From: Thioploca sp.
GTDB taxonomy: Bacteria; Pseudomonadota; Gammaproteobacteria; Beggiatoales; Beggiatoaceae
Direction of reading: 5' to 3'
NCBI GenBank assembly: GCA_011371325.1
Contig: DRQV01000268.1
Span: 1-12,838, forward strand
Length of the DNA: 12,838 bases
The notes beneath the pieces are model-generated. The model saw nothing but the letters and a program-made list of their open reading frames with translations, made no database searches and was not told the DNA's origin. The position numbers were made by a program, and so were the translations under genes. Numbering within the stretch: the first letter of the stretch is position 1; every line of letters begins with the position of its first letter. Below are positions 1 to 6,341 of this stretch, one piece after another.

Positions 1-216
1 CAAAAAGAGATTGCTAACTTTCGCAATGAAAAGATTAAAGTTAGGAAGGAGTTGCGGAATGTACAGCATGAGTTGCGGAAAAATATTGCTAGCTTAGAAA
101 CCCAAATGAAATTTATCAATATCGGCCTGATGCCATTGTTGATAGGTTTAGGTGGGATTACTCTTAGTGTTTTGAATCGGAGGAGGAGGAAAGCATTGAG
201 GTTGGCTCGGAATTAA
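1..216 (+). CDS. GldG-type ABC transporter auxiliary protein, C-terminal end (5' truncated)
   Basis: The first 71 codons of the window are the 3' end of a gene that begins upstream and stops with TAA. The visible part is a charged coiled-coil stretch (residues 1-36, with ELRN and ELRK spaced seven residues apart), one membrane helix (about 38-58, FINIGLMPLLIGLGGITLSVL minus its last residue) and an Arg/Lys-rich cytoplasmic tail starting RRRRK. This arrangement is typical of the C-terminus of GldG-family proteins, the membrane/periplasmic partners of GldA/GldF-type ABC exporters. Bacteroidetes use them in gliding; in proteobacteria their job is less clear. The family call rests on the tail only, because the large N-terminal domain is outside the window. 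The codons use more CGG, AGG and TTG than the other genes here. A 36-bp relic of this coding sequence lies 71 bp after the stop. Confidence 0.62.
   Translation, partial: QKEIANFRNEKIKVRKELRNVQHELRKNIASLETQMKFINIGLMPLLIGLGGITLSVLNRRRRKALRLARN
70..105 (+). repeat. Direct repeat, copy 1 (inside the GldG-type gene)
   Basis: This 36-bp stretch encodes ELRKNIASLETQ. It recurs at 287-322 with 34 of 36 bases identical. It is the intact coding copy, in frame with the gene around it. Confidence 0.85.
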
Positions 217-241
217 AAAATTATTCTGATAAGATTTATAT

Positions 242-291
242 AACTCGTAAGCCGTATAATTATATGCAATTTATTATGCGTCTTACGAGTT
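242..291. repeat. Long imperfect inverted repeat downstream of the GldG-type gene
   Basis: AACTCGTAAG at 242-251 is the exact reverse complement of CTTACGAGTT at 282-291. After one mismatch (252/281) the arms continue for eight more pairs, one of them G-T (253-260 with 273-280), leaving a 12-nt loop at 261-272. It starts 26 bp after the upstream stop codon, so it could end that transcript. The right arm is followed by GCGGAAGAAT and not by a T run, so it is not a classical intrinsic terminator. The last five bases of the right arm (287-291) are also the first five bases of the relic repeat, which ties the two structures together. Confidence 0.7.
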
Positions 292-322
292 GCGGAAGAA
301 TATTGCCAGCTTAGAAACCCAA
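287..322 (+). pseudogene. Relic fragment of a GldG-type gene (direct repeat, copy 2)
   Basis: This is 34/36 identical to 70-105. Read in the matching frame it still encodes ELRKNIASLETQ, because both differences are silent third-position changes (AAA to AAG for Lys, GCT to GCC for Ala). Homology stops at both ends: upstream lies the inverted-repeat arm, and downstream the frame continues as LF and then TGA. It has no start codon or membrane helix, so it is debris and not a gene. It may come from a second, slightly diverged GldG-type copy or from a rearrangement at the gene's 3' end. Confidence 0.7.
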
Positions 323-330
323 TTATTTTG

Positions 331-366
331 ATATATTATTTTTTCTTTTTAATAAAAAAAATATAT
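331..366. repeat. AT-only stem-loop
   Basis: ATATATT (331-337) plus TTTTTT (339-344) pair with AAAAAA (354-359) plus AATATAT (360-366), with one bulged A at 338 and a 9-nt loop. It contains no G-C pair. In such AT-rich DNA this could be chance, or it could be a weak bidirectional terminator between the GldG-type gene and the GH57 gene. Confidence 0.35.
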
Positions 367-455
367 TGATCTTTTTGTTGGTTGCGGAGATAATTCAAAA
401 TTTTGGGAAAGAACAATCTAATCGTTTGTAAAATTACAACATAGTAGAATGCCCA

Positions 456-484
456 TTGAATTTCTGTTAAACTGAATATATATT
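456..484 (+). promoter_or_regulatory. Candidate sigma-70 promoter of the GH57 gene
   Basis: TTGAAT at 456-461 (4 of 6 to the -35 consensus) and TATATT at 479-484 (5 of 6 to the -10 consensus) are separated by exactly 17 bp. Transcription would start near 491, about ten bases before the ribosome-binding site, giving a leader of some 24 nt. The fit is good, but -10-like words are common in AT-rich DNA. Confidence 0.5.
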
Positions 485-500
485 CAACTTTAATTATTAA

Positions 501-507
501 AAAGGAG
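501..507 (+). promoter_or_regulatory. Strong Shine-Dalgarno site of the GH57 gene
   Basis: AAAGGAG ends 7 nt before the ATG at 515 and is close to a perfect anti-16S match. It fixes the start codon of the GH57 gene. No other start codon in this window has a comparable site. Confidence 0.85.
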
Positions 508-514
508 TGGTTTA

Positions 515-2227
515 ATGAAGAAATTTTTTACAAAAGCTACAAATAAATCTAAAAATACTAAATCTTCGCAAGATATTCCTAACTCTCAAAATACTACTAC
601 AACATTAGTTGAAAAATCAGTAACTAAAACTGCTGAAATTGTAGAACCTATCTCTCCAGTAACTACTTCTGAAACTAAATCTCCAACCAAATCAGATAAA
701 CAATCATCTAATCAGAAAGAAACAGTAAAAAACCATTTTTTAACCCCATATTTTCCAGACTGGGAAGGAGATTTTTCTGAATATATAGATGGAATTCCCA
801 ATATTTCTGGGTCTGAAAAAATTATGCAAGCCACTTTAAAAAATGCTAGTTCACAACCAGTATTTTTGCCAGACAGTGGAATAGATTTTAGTAATATTCG
901 TAGTGCTTGTGCCATTGCGTTACATATGCATCAACCATTGATTCCAGCTGGTGGTGGCGACTTGCAAAAGGCTGAAATTATTAGTAATTTAAAATATATG
1001 TGGGATAACCAGTATATTGGTGATAATCATAATGCTCCGGTATTTCATTGGTGTTATAAACGTATTGGTGAGTTTATTCCTCAGCTTATCAACGAAGGCA
1101 AACAGCCACGGGTTATGCTTGAATATTCAGGAACGTTGTTACATGGATTACGCCAAATGGGTTTGGATGATGTTATCGATAATTTGAAAACCATTACTTT
1201 AGATCACAATTATCGACGAGCAGTAGAATGGTTAGGTTGTCCATGGGGACATGCAGTAGCTCCATCCACTCCAGTCCAAGATTATCGACTACATGTATTA
1301 GCTTGGCAACATCACTTTGCAGCAATTTTTGGATTGGAAGCTTTAAGCAGAGTGCGAGGTTTTTCACCATCCGAAATGGCTTTGCCCAATCATCCTGATA
1401 TAGCCTATGAATTTGTAAAAACTCTAAAAGATTGTGGTTATCAATGGGTTTTAGTACAAGAACATACAGTAGAAAATCCAGTCAATGGACATAACCCAGA
1501 ACATCCTCATGTTCCTCATCGGCTTACTTGCACCAATTCTCATGGCGAAACTTGTAGTATTATTGCAATTGTTAAAACTCAAGGCAGCGATACTAAATTA
1601 GTGGCTCAAATGCAACCTTATTACGAAGCTAAAAATCAGCAACGTTGCAATCTAGCAGGTAAATCAATTCCTCCATTGATAACTCAAATTGCCGATGGTG
1701 AAAATGGTGGAGTAATGATGAATGAATTTCCTAATAAATTTTTTGAAACTACCAATGATGGTTCCGGCTCAGATACACCGTTAATGAATGCTACAGAATA
1801 TTTGGAACATTTATTTGCAATGGGAATTAAAGAAGAAGACTTTCCAGTAATTCAGCCATCCATGCAAAAACATATTTGGGATCGTTTCCAACCTGGAAGT
1901 GGTTCGGAACAAATGGAACAAGTTATTGCAGAAATTAAACAGGAAAATCATCAATTCCATATGGAAGGTGGCAGTTGGACTAATGATATTTCTTGGGTTG
2001 ATGGTTATGATAATGTGCTTGGACCAATGGAAAAAGTCAGTATCCTATTCAATGAAAAAGCTCTCAAACCACAAGTTCCTACTAATGAATATAAATATCG
2101 TAATGCTCTATTTCATTTAATGTCGTCTCAGACTAGCTGTTATCGTTATTGGGGACAAGGCCTTTGGACTGATTATGGCCAAGAAATTTGTCGTAGAGCC
2201 AATGATATATTAACTTATGATTTTTAA
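515..2227 (+). CDS. Glycoside hydrolase family 57 protein (alpha-glucan-active type)
   Basis: This 570-residue protein has the GH57 conserved regions in order: HMHQP (137-141); LEYSGTLLHG (202-211); GFSPSEMALP (282-291), where E287 is the expected catalytic nucleophile; and ADGENGG (393-399), where D394 is the expected acid/base. The conserved end RYWGQGLWTDYG (544-555) follows. GH57 enzymes are retaining alpha-glucan hydrolases, branching enzymes or 4-alpha-glucanotransferases, so glycogen or another storage glucan is a plausible substrate; which activity applies cannot be read here. Residues 1-72 are a low-complexity Thr/Ser/Lys/Asn-rich extension with no hydrophobic signal peptide, so the enzyme is probably cytoplasmic with a disordered tail. 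The start is fixed by a strong Shine-Dalgarno site. No other glycogen gene is adjacent, so the gene looks monocistronic. Confidence 0.9.
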   Translation: MKKFFTKATNKSKNTKSSQDIPNSQNTTTTLVEKSVTKTAEIVEPISPVTTSETKSPTKSDKQSSNQKETVKNHFLTPYFPDWEGDFSEYIDGIPNISGSEKIMQATLKNASSQPVFLPDSGIDFSNIRSACAIALHMHQPLIPAGGGDLQKAEIISNLKYMWDNQYIGDNHNAPVFHWCYKRIGEFIPQLINEGKQPRVMLEYSGTLLHGLRQMGLDDVIDNLKTITLDHNYRRAVEWLGCPWGHAVAPSTPVQDYRLHVLAWQHHFAAIFGLEALSRVRGFSPSEMALPNHPDIAYEFVKTLKDCGYQWVLVQEHTVENPVNGHNPEHPHVPHRLTCTNSHGETCSIIAIVKTQGSDTKLVAQMQPYYEAKNQQRCNLAGKSIPPLITQIADGENGGVMMNEFPNKFFETTNDGSGSDTPLMNATEYLEHLFAMGIKEEDFPVIQPSMQKHIWDRFQPGSGSEQMEQVIAEIKQENHQFHMEGGSWTNDISWVDGYDNVLGPMEKVSILFNEKALKPQVPTNEYKYRNALFHLMSSQTSCYRYWGQGLWTDYGQEICRRANDILTYDF

Positions 2228-2324
2228 TAGTTAAATCTAGGATAAGTATAATAAAACCCGGTAACATACATTATACAATGTTTTTATCCAATCTATAATT
2301 ATTCTACATTAATAAATTAGCCGA

Positions 2325-2350
2325 GGTGGATGACGTTCTGCTTATCCACC
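2325..2350. terminator. Stem-loop between the GH57 gene and def
   Basis: GGTGGAT (2325-2331) pairs exactly with ATCCACC (2344-2350) around a 12-nt loop. After three mismatches, AGC pairs with GCT outside it, followed by an A/T-rich extension. It is one of the few G+C-rich spots between genes in the window. It lies about 97 bp after the GH57 stop and 60 bp before def. It is not followed by a clean T run, so it may be a transcript end, an RNA-processing site or part of the def leader. Confidence 0.4.
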
Positions 2351-2410
2351 CTAGCTTATTTCAAATATTAACTATTCAAAGAATATCAAGTTTAACTTTT
2401 ACTAATTATT

Positions 2411-2914
2411 ATGGCATTACTTAAAATATTACATTTTCCTGATTCTCGATTACGTATTAAGGCTAAACTAATAGAACATGTTAATGCTGAAGTACAGTTA
2501 GTGGTTGCTAATATGTTTGAAACTATGTATGCAGCCCCAGGAATTGGGCTTGCGGCAACTCAAGTAAATATTCATCAGCAAATTATTGTGATCGACGTAT
2601 CAGATAAAAAAAATCAACCTTTATGTCTGATAAATCCAGTTATTCTTAGTGCTGATGGCCAACAATCTACAGAAGAAGGTTGTTTATCAGTTCCTGGCAT
2701 ATTTGAACAAGTAAAAAGAGCTGAACAAATTACAATACAAGCTTTGGATAAAACTGGTAAGCAGTTTACTATAACAGCAAATGAAGTATTAGCAGTGTGC
2801 ATCCAACATGAAATTGATCATCTAAACGGCAGATTATTTATAGATCAATTATCATCTTTAAAACGTCAACGCATTAGACAAAAATTGGTAAAACAACAAC
2901 GTGATAATAACTAG
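2411..2914 (+). CDS. def: Peptide deformylase
   Basis: This cytoplasmic metalloenzyme removes the formyl group from the initiator methionine of new proteins. The 167-residue product has all three family motifs: GIGLAATQ (44-51), EGCLSVPG (89-96) and QHEIDHLNG (132-140). C91, H133 and H137 are the metal ligands and E134 the catalytic glutamate, each one residue from the E. coli numbering. The length and the basic C-terminal helix (KRQRIRQKLVKQQ) match the bacterial type 1 enzyme. The usual partner fmt is not next to it. Instead, a SirB2-family gene starts 39 bp downstream and may be cotranscribed. The start gives the canonical N-terminus (MALLKILHFPDSRLR), although no Shine-Dalgarno sequence precedes it. 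Confidence 0.97.
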   Translation: MALLKILHFPDSRLRIKAKLIEHVNAEVQLVVANMFETMYAAPGIGLAATQVNIHQQIIVIDVSDKKNQPLCLINPVILSADGQQSTEEGCLSVPGIFEQVKRAEQITIQALDKTGKQFTITANEVLAVCIQHEIDHLNGRLFIDQLSSLKRQRIRQKLVKQQRDNN

Positions 2915-2953
2915 TTATGTATTCTGATTTAAAACATAGTTTAAGTTAAAAAT

Positions 2954-3355
2954 ATGTATCCAATAATAAAAAACATTCATATTTCTTGCGTCATTCTTAC
3001 TTTTTTGTCCTTTTCCTTACGAGGTATTTGGATGTTGCAAGATAATCCTACATTACAACACCGTTTAGTAAAAATTATACCTCATTTTATTGATACAACA
3101 TTATTAATCAGTGGTATTGGTTTAATCATGATATTACACCAATACCCTGGAACTCAAGCTTGGTTAACTGCAAAATTAATGGCATTGTTAATTTATATTA
3201 TCATCGGTAGTATTGCTTTAAAACGAGGCAAAACTAAAACTATTCGAGTAACTGCTTTTTTTCTAGCATTAGCAACATTTTTCTATTTAGTCTCAGTGGC
3301 ATTAACTCAAACCGCAATTCCTAATTATCTAGTAAATATAATCCTAATATTGTAG
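2954..3355 (+). CDS. SirB2-family integral membrane protein
   Basis: This 133-residue hydrophobic protein has four predicted membrane helices (about 5-25, 44-64, 70-90 and 98-120). It matches the SirB2 family pattern: a MYPIIKNIHISC opening, SLRGIWML (21-28), a HFID motif (44-47) before helix 2, QYPGTQAWLTAKLMALL (63-79) and VSVALTQT (113-120). SirB was named from Salmonella invasion-gene regulation, but the small SirB2 protein is widespread in gammaproteobacteria and betaproteobacteria and has no settled biochemical role. It starts 39 bp after def, with no Shine-Dalgarno sequence and no terminator between, so cotranscription with def is likely. The last ten residues (NYLVNIILIL) are an unusually hydrophobic tail. 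The family call is firm; the function is unknown. Confidence 0.85.
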   Translation: MYPIIKNIHISCVILTFLSFSLRGIWMLQDNPTLQHRLVKIIPHFIDTTLLISGIGLIMILHQYPGTQAWLTAKLMALLIYIIIGSIALKRGKTKTIRVTAFFLALATFFYLVSVALTQTAIPNYLVNIILIL

Positions 3356-3441
3356 GGCATACCATATTTTTATCCCGCACAAAGAATACCATAAAGCAGT
3401 AAATTCTATAATTAACGACACGAACCATTGGATAAACAAGC

Positions 3442-4380
3442 ATGTTTAATTTAGTCAAAAAATTCTGGCTAGTGATTTTTATGATATGCAGTTTTATTTT
3501 CATATTAAATTATCTACTTGAACAAGCAGTTCATATTTCCAAACCGCTATATTTTTCATGGATATTCTTTTTTTCAATGATTTTATTCACCATTTTATTT
3601 TGGATTACAGCTAGTTTTACTTGGAAATATTTACTATCAATCACTTGTAATGTTTATATTACTCTTTTTCAAAGTTTTTCTCAACTAGTACTTGTGAGTA
3701 TTGGTAAATACATACCAGGGAAAATTTGGGGGATAATAGCTCGTGGCACTCAATTGAAAAAACTTGGGATTGATGTAAAAAAAATCTTTGTCACAAGTAT
3801 TCAAGAACAGATATTACTAATACATGCTAGTGTAATTATAAGTTCCATATCTATTATTTTTTTAATAGAAACAAACTGGGCTTATTTACTTATGATTATA
3901 ATTTTATTAAGTGGATTTATAGGAAAATATATCCAACGATTTTTAATCGCAACATATAACTTATTAATGAATTACCTTAAGAAAAATATAATCGAAGTAA
4001 AAGAAATAATAACCCAACAAAATTATCTTAGTTTATTAGTTTTTTATATGATGATTTGGATTTTATCTGGTTTGATATTTAGTGGAATATATTTTGTTTT
4101 TATAACCCAAAATGAATTAAATTTAACGATAATAGTTTGGATGATTTTAGCTAATACAATAAGCATAACATTAGGATTTTTTGCACTTTTTGCACCTGCT
4201 GGCATAGGAGTAAGAGAATCCGTGTCTAGTATTATCTTGTCACAGATAATGCCATTAGAACAAGCAATTTTTCTAAGTTTATTATTTCGTTTTTGGATTG
4301 TTTTAACAGAATTAAGTTTAGGAATGATTATAGGCTATCTTTTAGGAAAAAATATTTTCAAGAAACATTCAGTTGAATAA
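3442..4380 (+). CDS. Flippase-like membrane protein (lysylphosphatidylglycerol synthase N-terminal/AglD-like domain)
   Basis: This is a 312-residue polytopic membrane protein with roughly seven or eight helices (for example 8-27, 37-62, 120-145, 147-172, 196-222, 228-252 and 270-300). Two family signatures stand out: SIGKYIPGKIWG (86-97), just before a basic cytoplasmic loop, and FAPAGIGVRES (250-260), the usual PxGxGxRE motif. Such domains occur at the N-terminus of MprF and as stand-alone proteins, usually beside glycosyltransferases, where they are thought to move or present lipid-linked substrates. There is no MprF synthase domain and no glycosyltransferase neighbour here, so the substrate cannot be inferred. 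The gene starts 86 bp after the SirB2 gene with no good ribosome-binding site. A downstream ATG at 3481 (Met14) is possible but would cut the first helix. Confidence 0.78.
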   Translation: MFNLVKKFWLVIFMICSFIFILNYLLEQAVHISKPLYFSWIFFFSMILFTILFWITASFTWKYLLSITCNVYITLFQSFSQLVLVSIGKYIPGKIWGIIARGTQLKKLGIDVKKIFVTSIQEQILLIHASVIISSISIIFLIETNWAYLLMIIILLSGFIGKYIQRFLIATYNLLMNYLKKNIIEVKEIITQQNYLSLLVFYMMIWILSGLIFSGIYFVFITQNELNLTIIVWMILANTISITLGFFALFAPAGIGVRESVSSIILSQIMPLEQAIFLSLLFRFWIVLTELSLGMIIGYLLGKNIFKKHSVE

Positions 4381-4674
4381 TTTCTGTTTATCTAGTTAAA
4401 GATCAATAAAATTTGAATTTTACACTAAAAATCATAATTTAATATTTAAGGCTCAAATTTCTATTAATCTAACCACAAAATTTTGCCTAGTTTAAATACT
4501 TACATACTTTTAAGTGTTCGGGATTTGTCATAAATAACCAATTTAATTGTAAATTAGTGAATATGGTTAATTAATAATGATTTTGACTTTCATTATATTA
4601 ATTCACAATTAACTATATGTTAAAAATTATCCCTAATATCTATGATTTACATACTATAACTTTTTATTATAAAT
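4381..4674. other. Intergenic region before ccoG
   Basis: This 294-bp stretch is very AT-rich and has no credible coding frame. Its only notable structure is an interrupted dyad at 4552-4610. I found no FNR-type TTGAT-N4-ATCAA box, although ccoG genes are often under oxygen control, and no convincing -35/-10 pair. TTGACT at 4583-4588 has no good -10 at the right distance. Confidence 0.6.
4552..4610. repeat. Interrupted dyad upstream of ccoG
   Basis: The left arm has two blocks (AATTAGTGAAT at 4552-4562 and TAATTAATAATGA at 4568-4580). The right arm at 4590-4610 is complementary to both if single-base and few-base bulges are allowed. The loop is about 9 nt. It ends 64 bp before the ccoG start. 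It could be an operator or a leader hairpin, but AT-rich DNA gives such dyads by chance. Confidence 0.3.
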
Positions 4675-6063
4675 ATGAAACCATCAAATATCGATTCTCC
4701 AACAGATGAATTATACGCAAAACATAAAAAAATCTATCCACGGATTACATTTGGATTTTTTTCACGTTTAAAAGCATTAAGTGGTCTAATTTTATTAGGA
4801 CTTTACTATATACTTCCCTGGTTATCATGGGGAGATAGGCAAGCAGTATTGTTTGATTTACCTGCTCGTCAATTCCATATTTTTGGAATTACATTTTGGC
4901 CTCAGGATTTTATTTATCTAGCTTTTATCTTAATTCTAGCAGCTATAACATTATTTTTCTTCACTACATTAGCTGGACGTTTATGGTGTGGATTTGCTTG
5001 TCCTCAAACTATTTGGACAGATGCTTTTTTATGGATGGAACGTTTAGTAGAAGGCGATAGAGCTAAACAGCTCAAACTTGCTAAAGCTCCAATGTCACTG
5101 CGTAAATTTCGGCTCATAGTAACGAAACAAACTTTATGGATAATTTTCTCACTATTCACTGGATTTACCTTTGTTGGCTATTTTACACCTATACACGACT
5201 TAACTCATGAACTTTTGACATTTAATTTTGGTGATTGGGAAACTTTTTGGATATTATTTTATGGGTTTGCCACTTATGGAAATGCTGGTTTTTTACGGGA
5301 ACAAATCTGTATGTATATGTGTCCTTACGCTCGCTTCCAAAGTGCAATGTTTGATAAAAATACTATGATCATAGCTTATGACGAAAAACGTGGAGAAAAT
5401 CGAGGCCCAAGGAAAAGAAAAGCTGTTAAGAAACAAAAAGATTTAGGTGATTGTATTAATTGTACAATGTGTGTTCAAGTTTGTCCAGTTGGAATTGACA
5501 TTCGAGATGGTTTACAATATCAATGTATTAGTTGTTCAGCTTGTATCGATGTATGTAATGACATTATGGATAAAATGGATTATCCCAGAGGATTAATCAG
5601 TTATACTACTGAAAATAGTCTTAACGGAACTCCAGTTAATGTATTGCGACCACGTGTTTTTCTATATGGTGGTATCTTAATAGCGATATTTATTAGTATA
5701 GGTATATCTATTAGTGGACGTTCAATGGCTGAAATGGATGTCATTAGAGATCGTACTAGTTTATTTAAAGAAGTAGGAGCAAATTTAATCGAAAATGTCT
5801 ATCAACTAAGAATTATGAATTTAGATGATAAACCACATAATTACGATTTAACTGTAACCGGTATTAAAGACTTAAAATTACTGAAAGATCAAGATATTCA
5901 AATTAATAAAGGAAGTATTATTACCGTACCAATCCGTTTAATAGCAGAAGCTAAAAATCTATCAAAGCGTAGCATGACGATTACTTTCAATTTAACTGCA
6001 AAAGATAACCCAAAATCAGCTATTACAGAAGAAGCTCGTTTTTTAGGACCCATAATGCGTTAA
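4675..6063 (+). CDS. ccoG: Cytochrome c oxidase accessory protein CcoG (FixG/RdxA family)
   Basis: CcoG is an inner-membrane polyferredoxin that reduces Cu(II) to Cu(I) during assembly of the copper centre of cbb3-type cytochrome oxidase. The 462-residue protein has the standard order: membrane helices (about 33-50, 78-98, 152-170, 188-205 and 328-347); CGFACPQTIW with C105 and C109; a second pair, C212 and C216, in CMYMCPYARF; and two cysteine clusters for 4Fe-4S centres, C260/C263/C266/C270 and C284/C287/C290/C294. A periplasmic immunoglobulin-like FixG C-terminal domain (about 355-462) follows. All expected cysteines are present, so it should be functional. The cbb3 subunit genes are not next to it, and the only other oxidase-maturation gene in the window, fixH, lies 6 kb away. 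No Shine-Dalgarno sequence precedes the ATG. Confidence 0.95.
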   Translation: MKPSNIDSPTDELYAKHKKIYPRITFGFFSRLKALSGLILLGLYYILPWLSWGDRQAVLFDLPARQFHIFGITFWPQDFIYLAFILILAAITLFFFTTLAGRLWCGFACPQTIWTDAFLWMERLVEGDRAKQLKLAKAPMSLRKFRLIVTKQTLWIIFSLFTGFTFVGYFTPIHDLTHELLTFNFGDWETFWILFYGFATYGNAGFLREQICMYMCPYARFQSAMFDKNTMIIAYDEKRGENRGPRKRKAVKKQKDLGDCINCTMCVQVCPVGIDIRDGLQYQCISCSACIDVCNDIMDKMDYPRGLISYTTENSLNGTPVNVLRPRVFLYGGILIAIFISIGISISGRSMAEMDVIRDRTSLFKEVGANLIENVYQLRIMNLDDKPHNYDLTVTGIKDLKLLKDQDIQINKGSIITVPIRLIAEAKNLSKRSMTITFNLTAKDNPKSAITEEARFLGPIMR

Positions 6064-6074
6064 TAGATTTGAAA

Positions 6075-6208
6075 TTACCAGTAGTCCTAAAGAAAGTAGT
6101 GGTAAACATTGATGTATAAAATAGCTTCGATCAATGTGAAATGAATTTGAAACGGTTAGAAAATTTATAACCGTGTTTTCGTTAGAGAAAAGAACCAAGT
6201 ATGTTCTT
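6075..6208 (+). other. Run of four consecutive stem-loops between ccoG and the TonB receptor gene
   Basis: Four hairpins follow one another from 12 bp after the ccoG stop: TTACCA (6075-6080) with TGGTAA (6100-6105); ACATTGAT (6106-6113) with ATCAATGT (6130-6137); ACGGTTA (6152-6158) with TAACCGT (6168-6174); and AAGAAC (6190-6195) with GTTCTT (6203-6208). The first two abut without a gap. They could form the 3' end of the ccoG transcript, a structured leader of the receptor gene, or a small RNA. I recognise no known riboswitch. Confidence 0.5.
6152..6183 (+). terminator. Likely intrinsic terminator after ccoG
   Basis: A perfect 7-bp stem with three G-C pairs (6152-6158 with 6168-6174) and a 9-nt loop is followed by GTTTTCGTT. 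It lies about 90 bp after the ccoG stop on the same strand. The T tract is short and interrupted, so termination may be partial. Confidence 0.45.
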
Positions 6209-6341
6209 CTAAGTAACTTCATAACTATCATATAAATATTACTAAAATTCAAGAATGGTTATCAACTTTTTATTCTATCAAAAATATTATCCTTTTAATT
6301 TTCTCTTAATTTAGGGAATTACAAATTTTATTTAAATTTAT

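Noticed and set aside
51..388. CRISPR-like or tandem-repeat array from the GTTGCGGA copies
   Set aside because: Spacing is irregular (21, 217 and 92 bp), the shared word is only 8 bases, and two copies are ordinary coiled-coil codons.
1899..2120. Second-frame open stretch inside the GH57 gene
   Set aside because: It lies wholly within a well-supported conserved gene and has no family features of its own.
2240..2289. Second terminator just after the GH57 gene (GGATAA with TTATCC, and AACAT with ATGTT inside)
   Set aside because: The stems are short and A/T-rich with a very large outer loop, which is expected by chance in this composition.
3321..3503. Minus-strand open frame of about 60 codons over the end of the SirB2 gene and start of the flippase-like gene
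   Set aside because: It overlaps two supported genes on the other strand and has no recognisable motif; AT-rich DNA can leave such frames open by chance.
6043..6252. Open frame of about 69 codons on the minus strand across the stem-loop region
   Set aside because: It has only a TTG start, no ribosome-binding site and no recognisable domain, and it overlaps the end of ccoG and the stem-loops.
6064..6341. Cobalamin riboswitch in front of the TonB receptor gene
   Set aside because: Stem-loops are present, but I find no B12-box-like sequence and no G+C-rich multi-branched core, so a known riboswitch cannot be supported.
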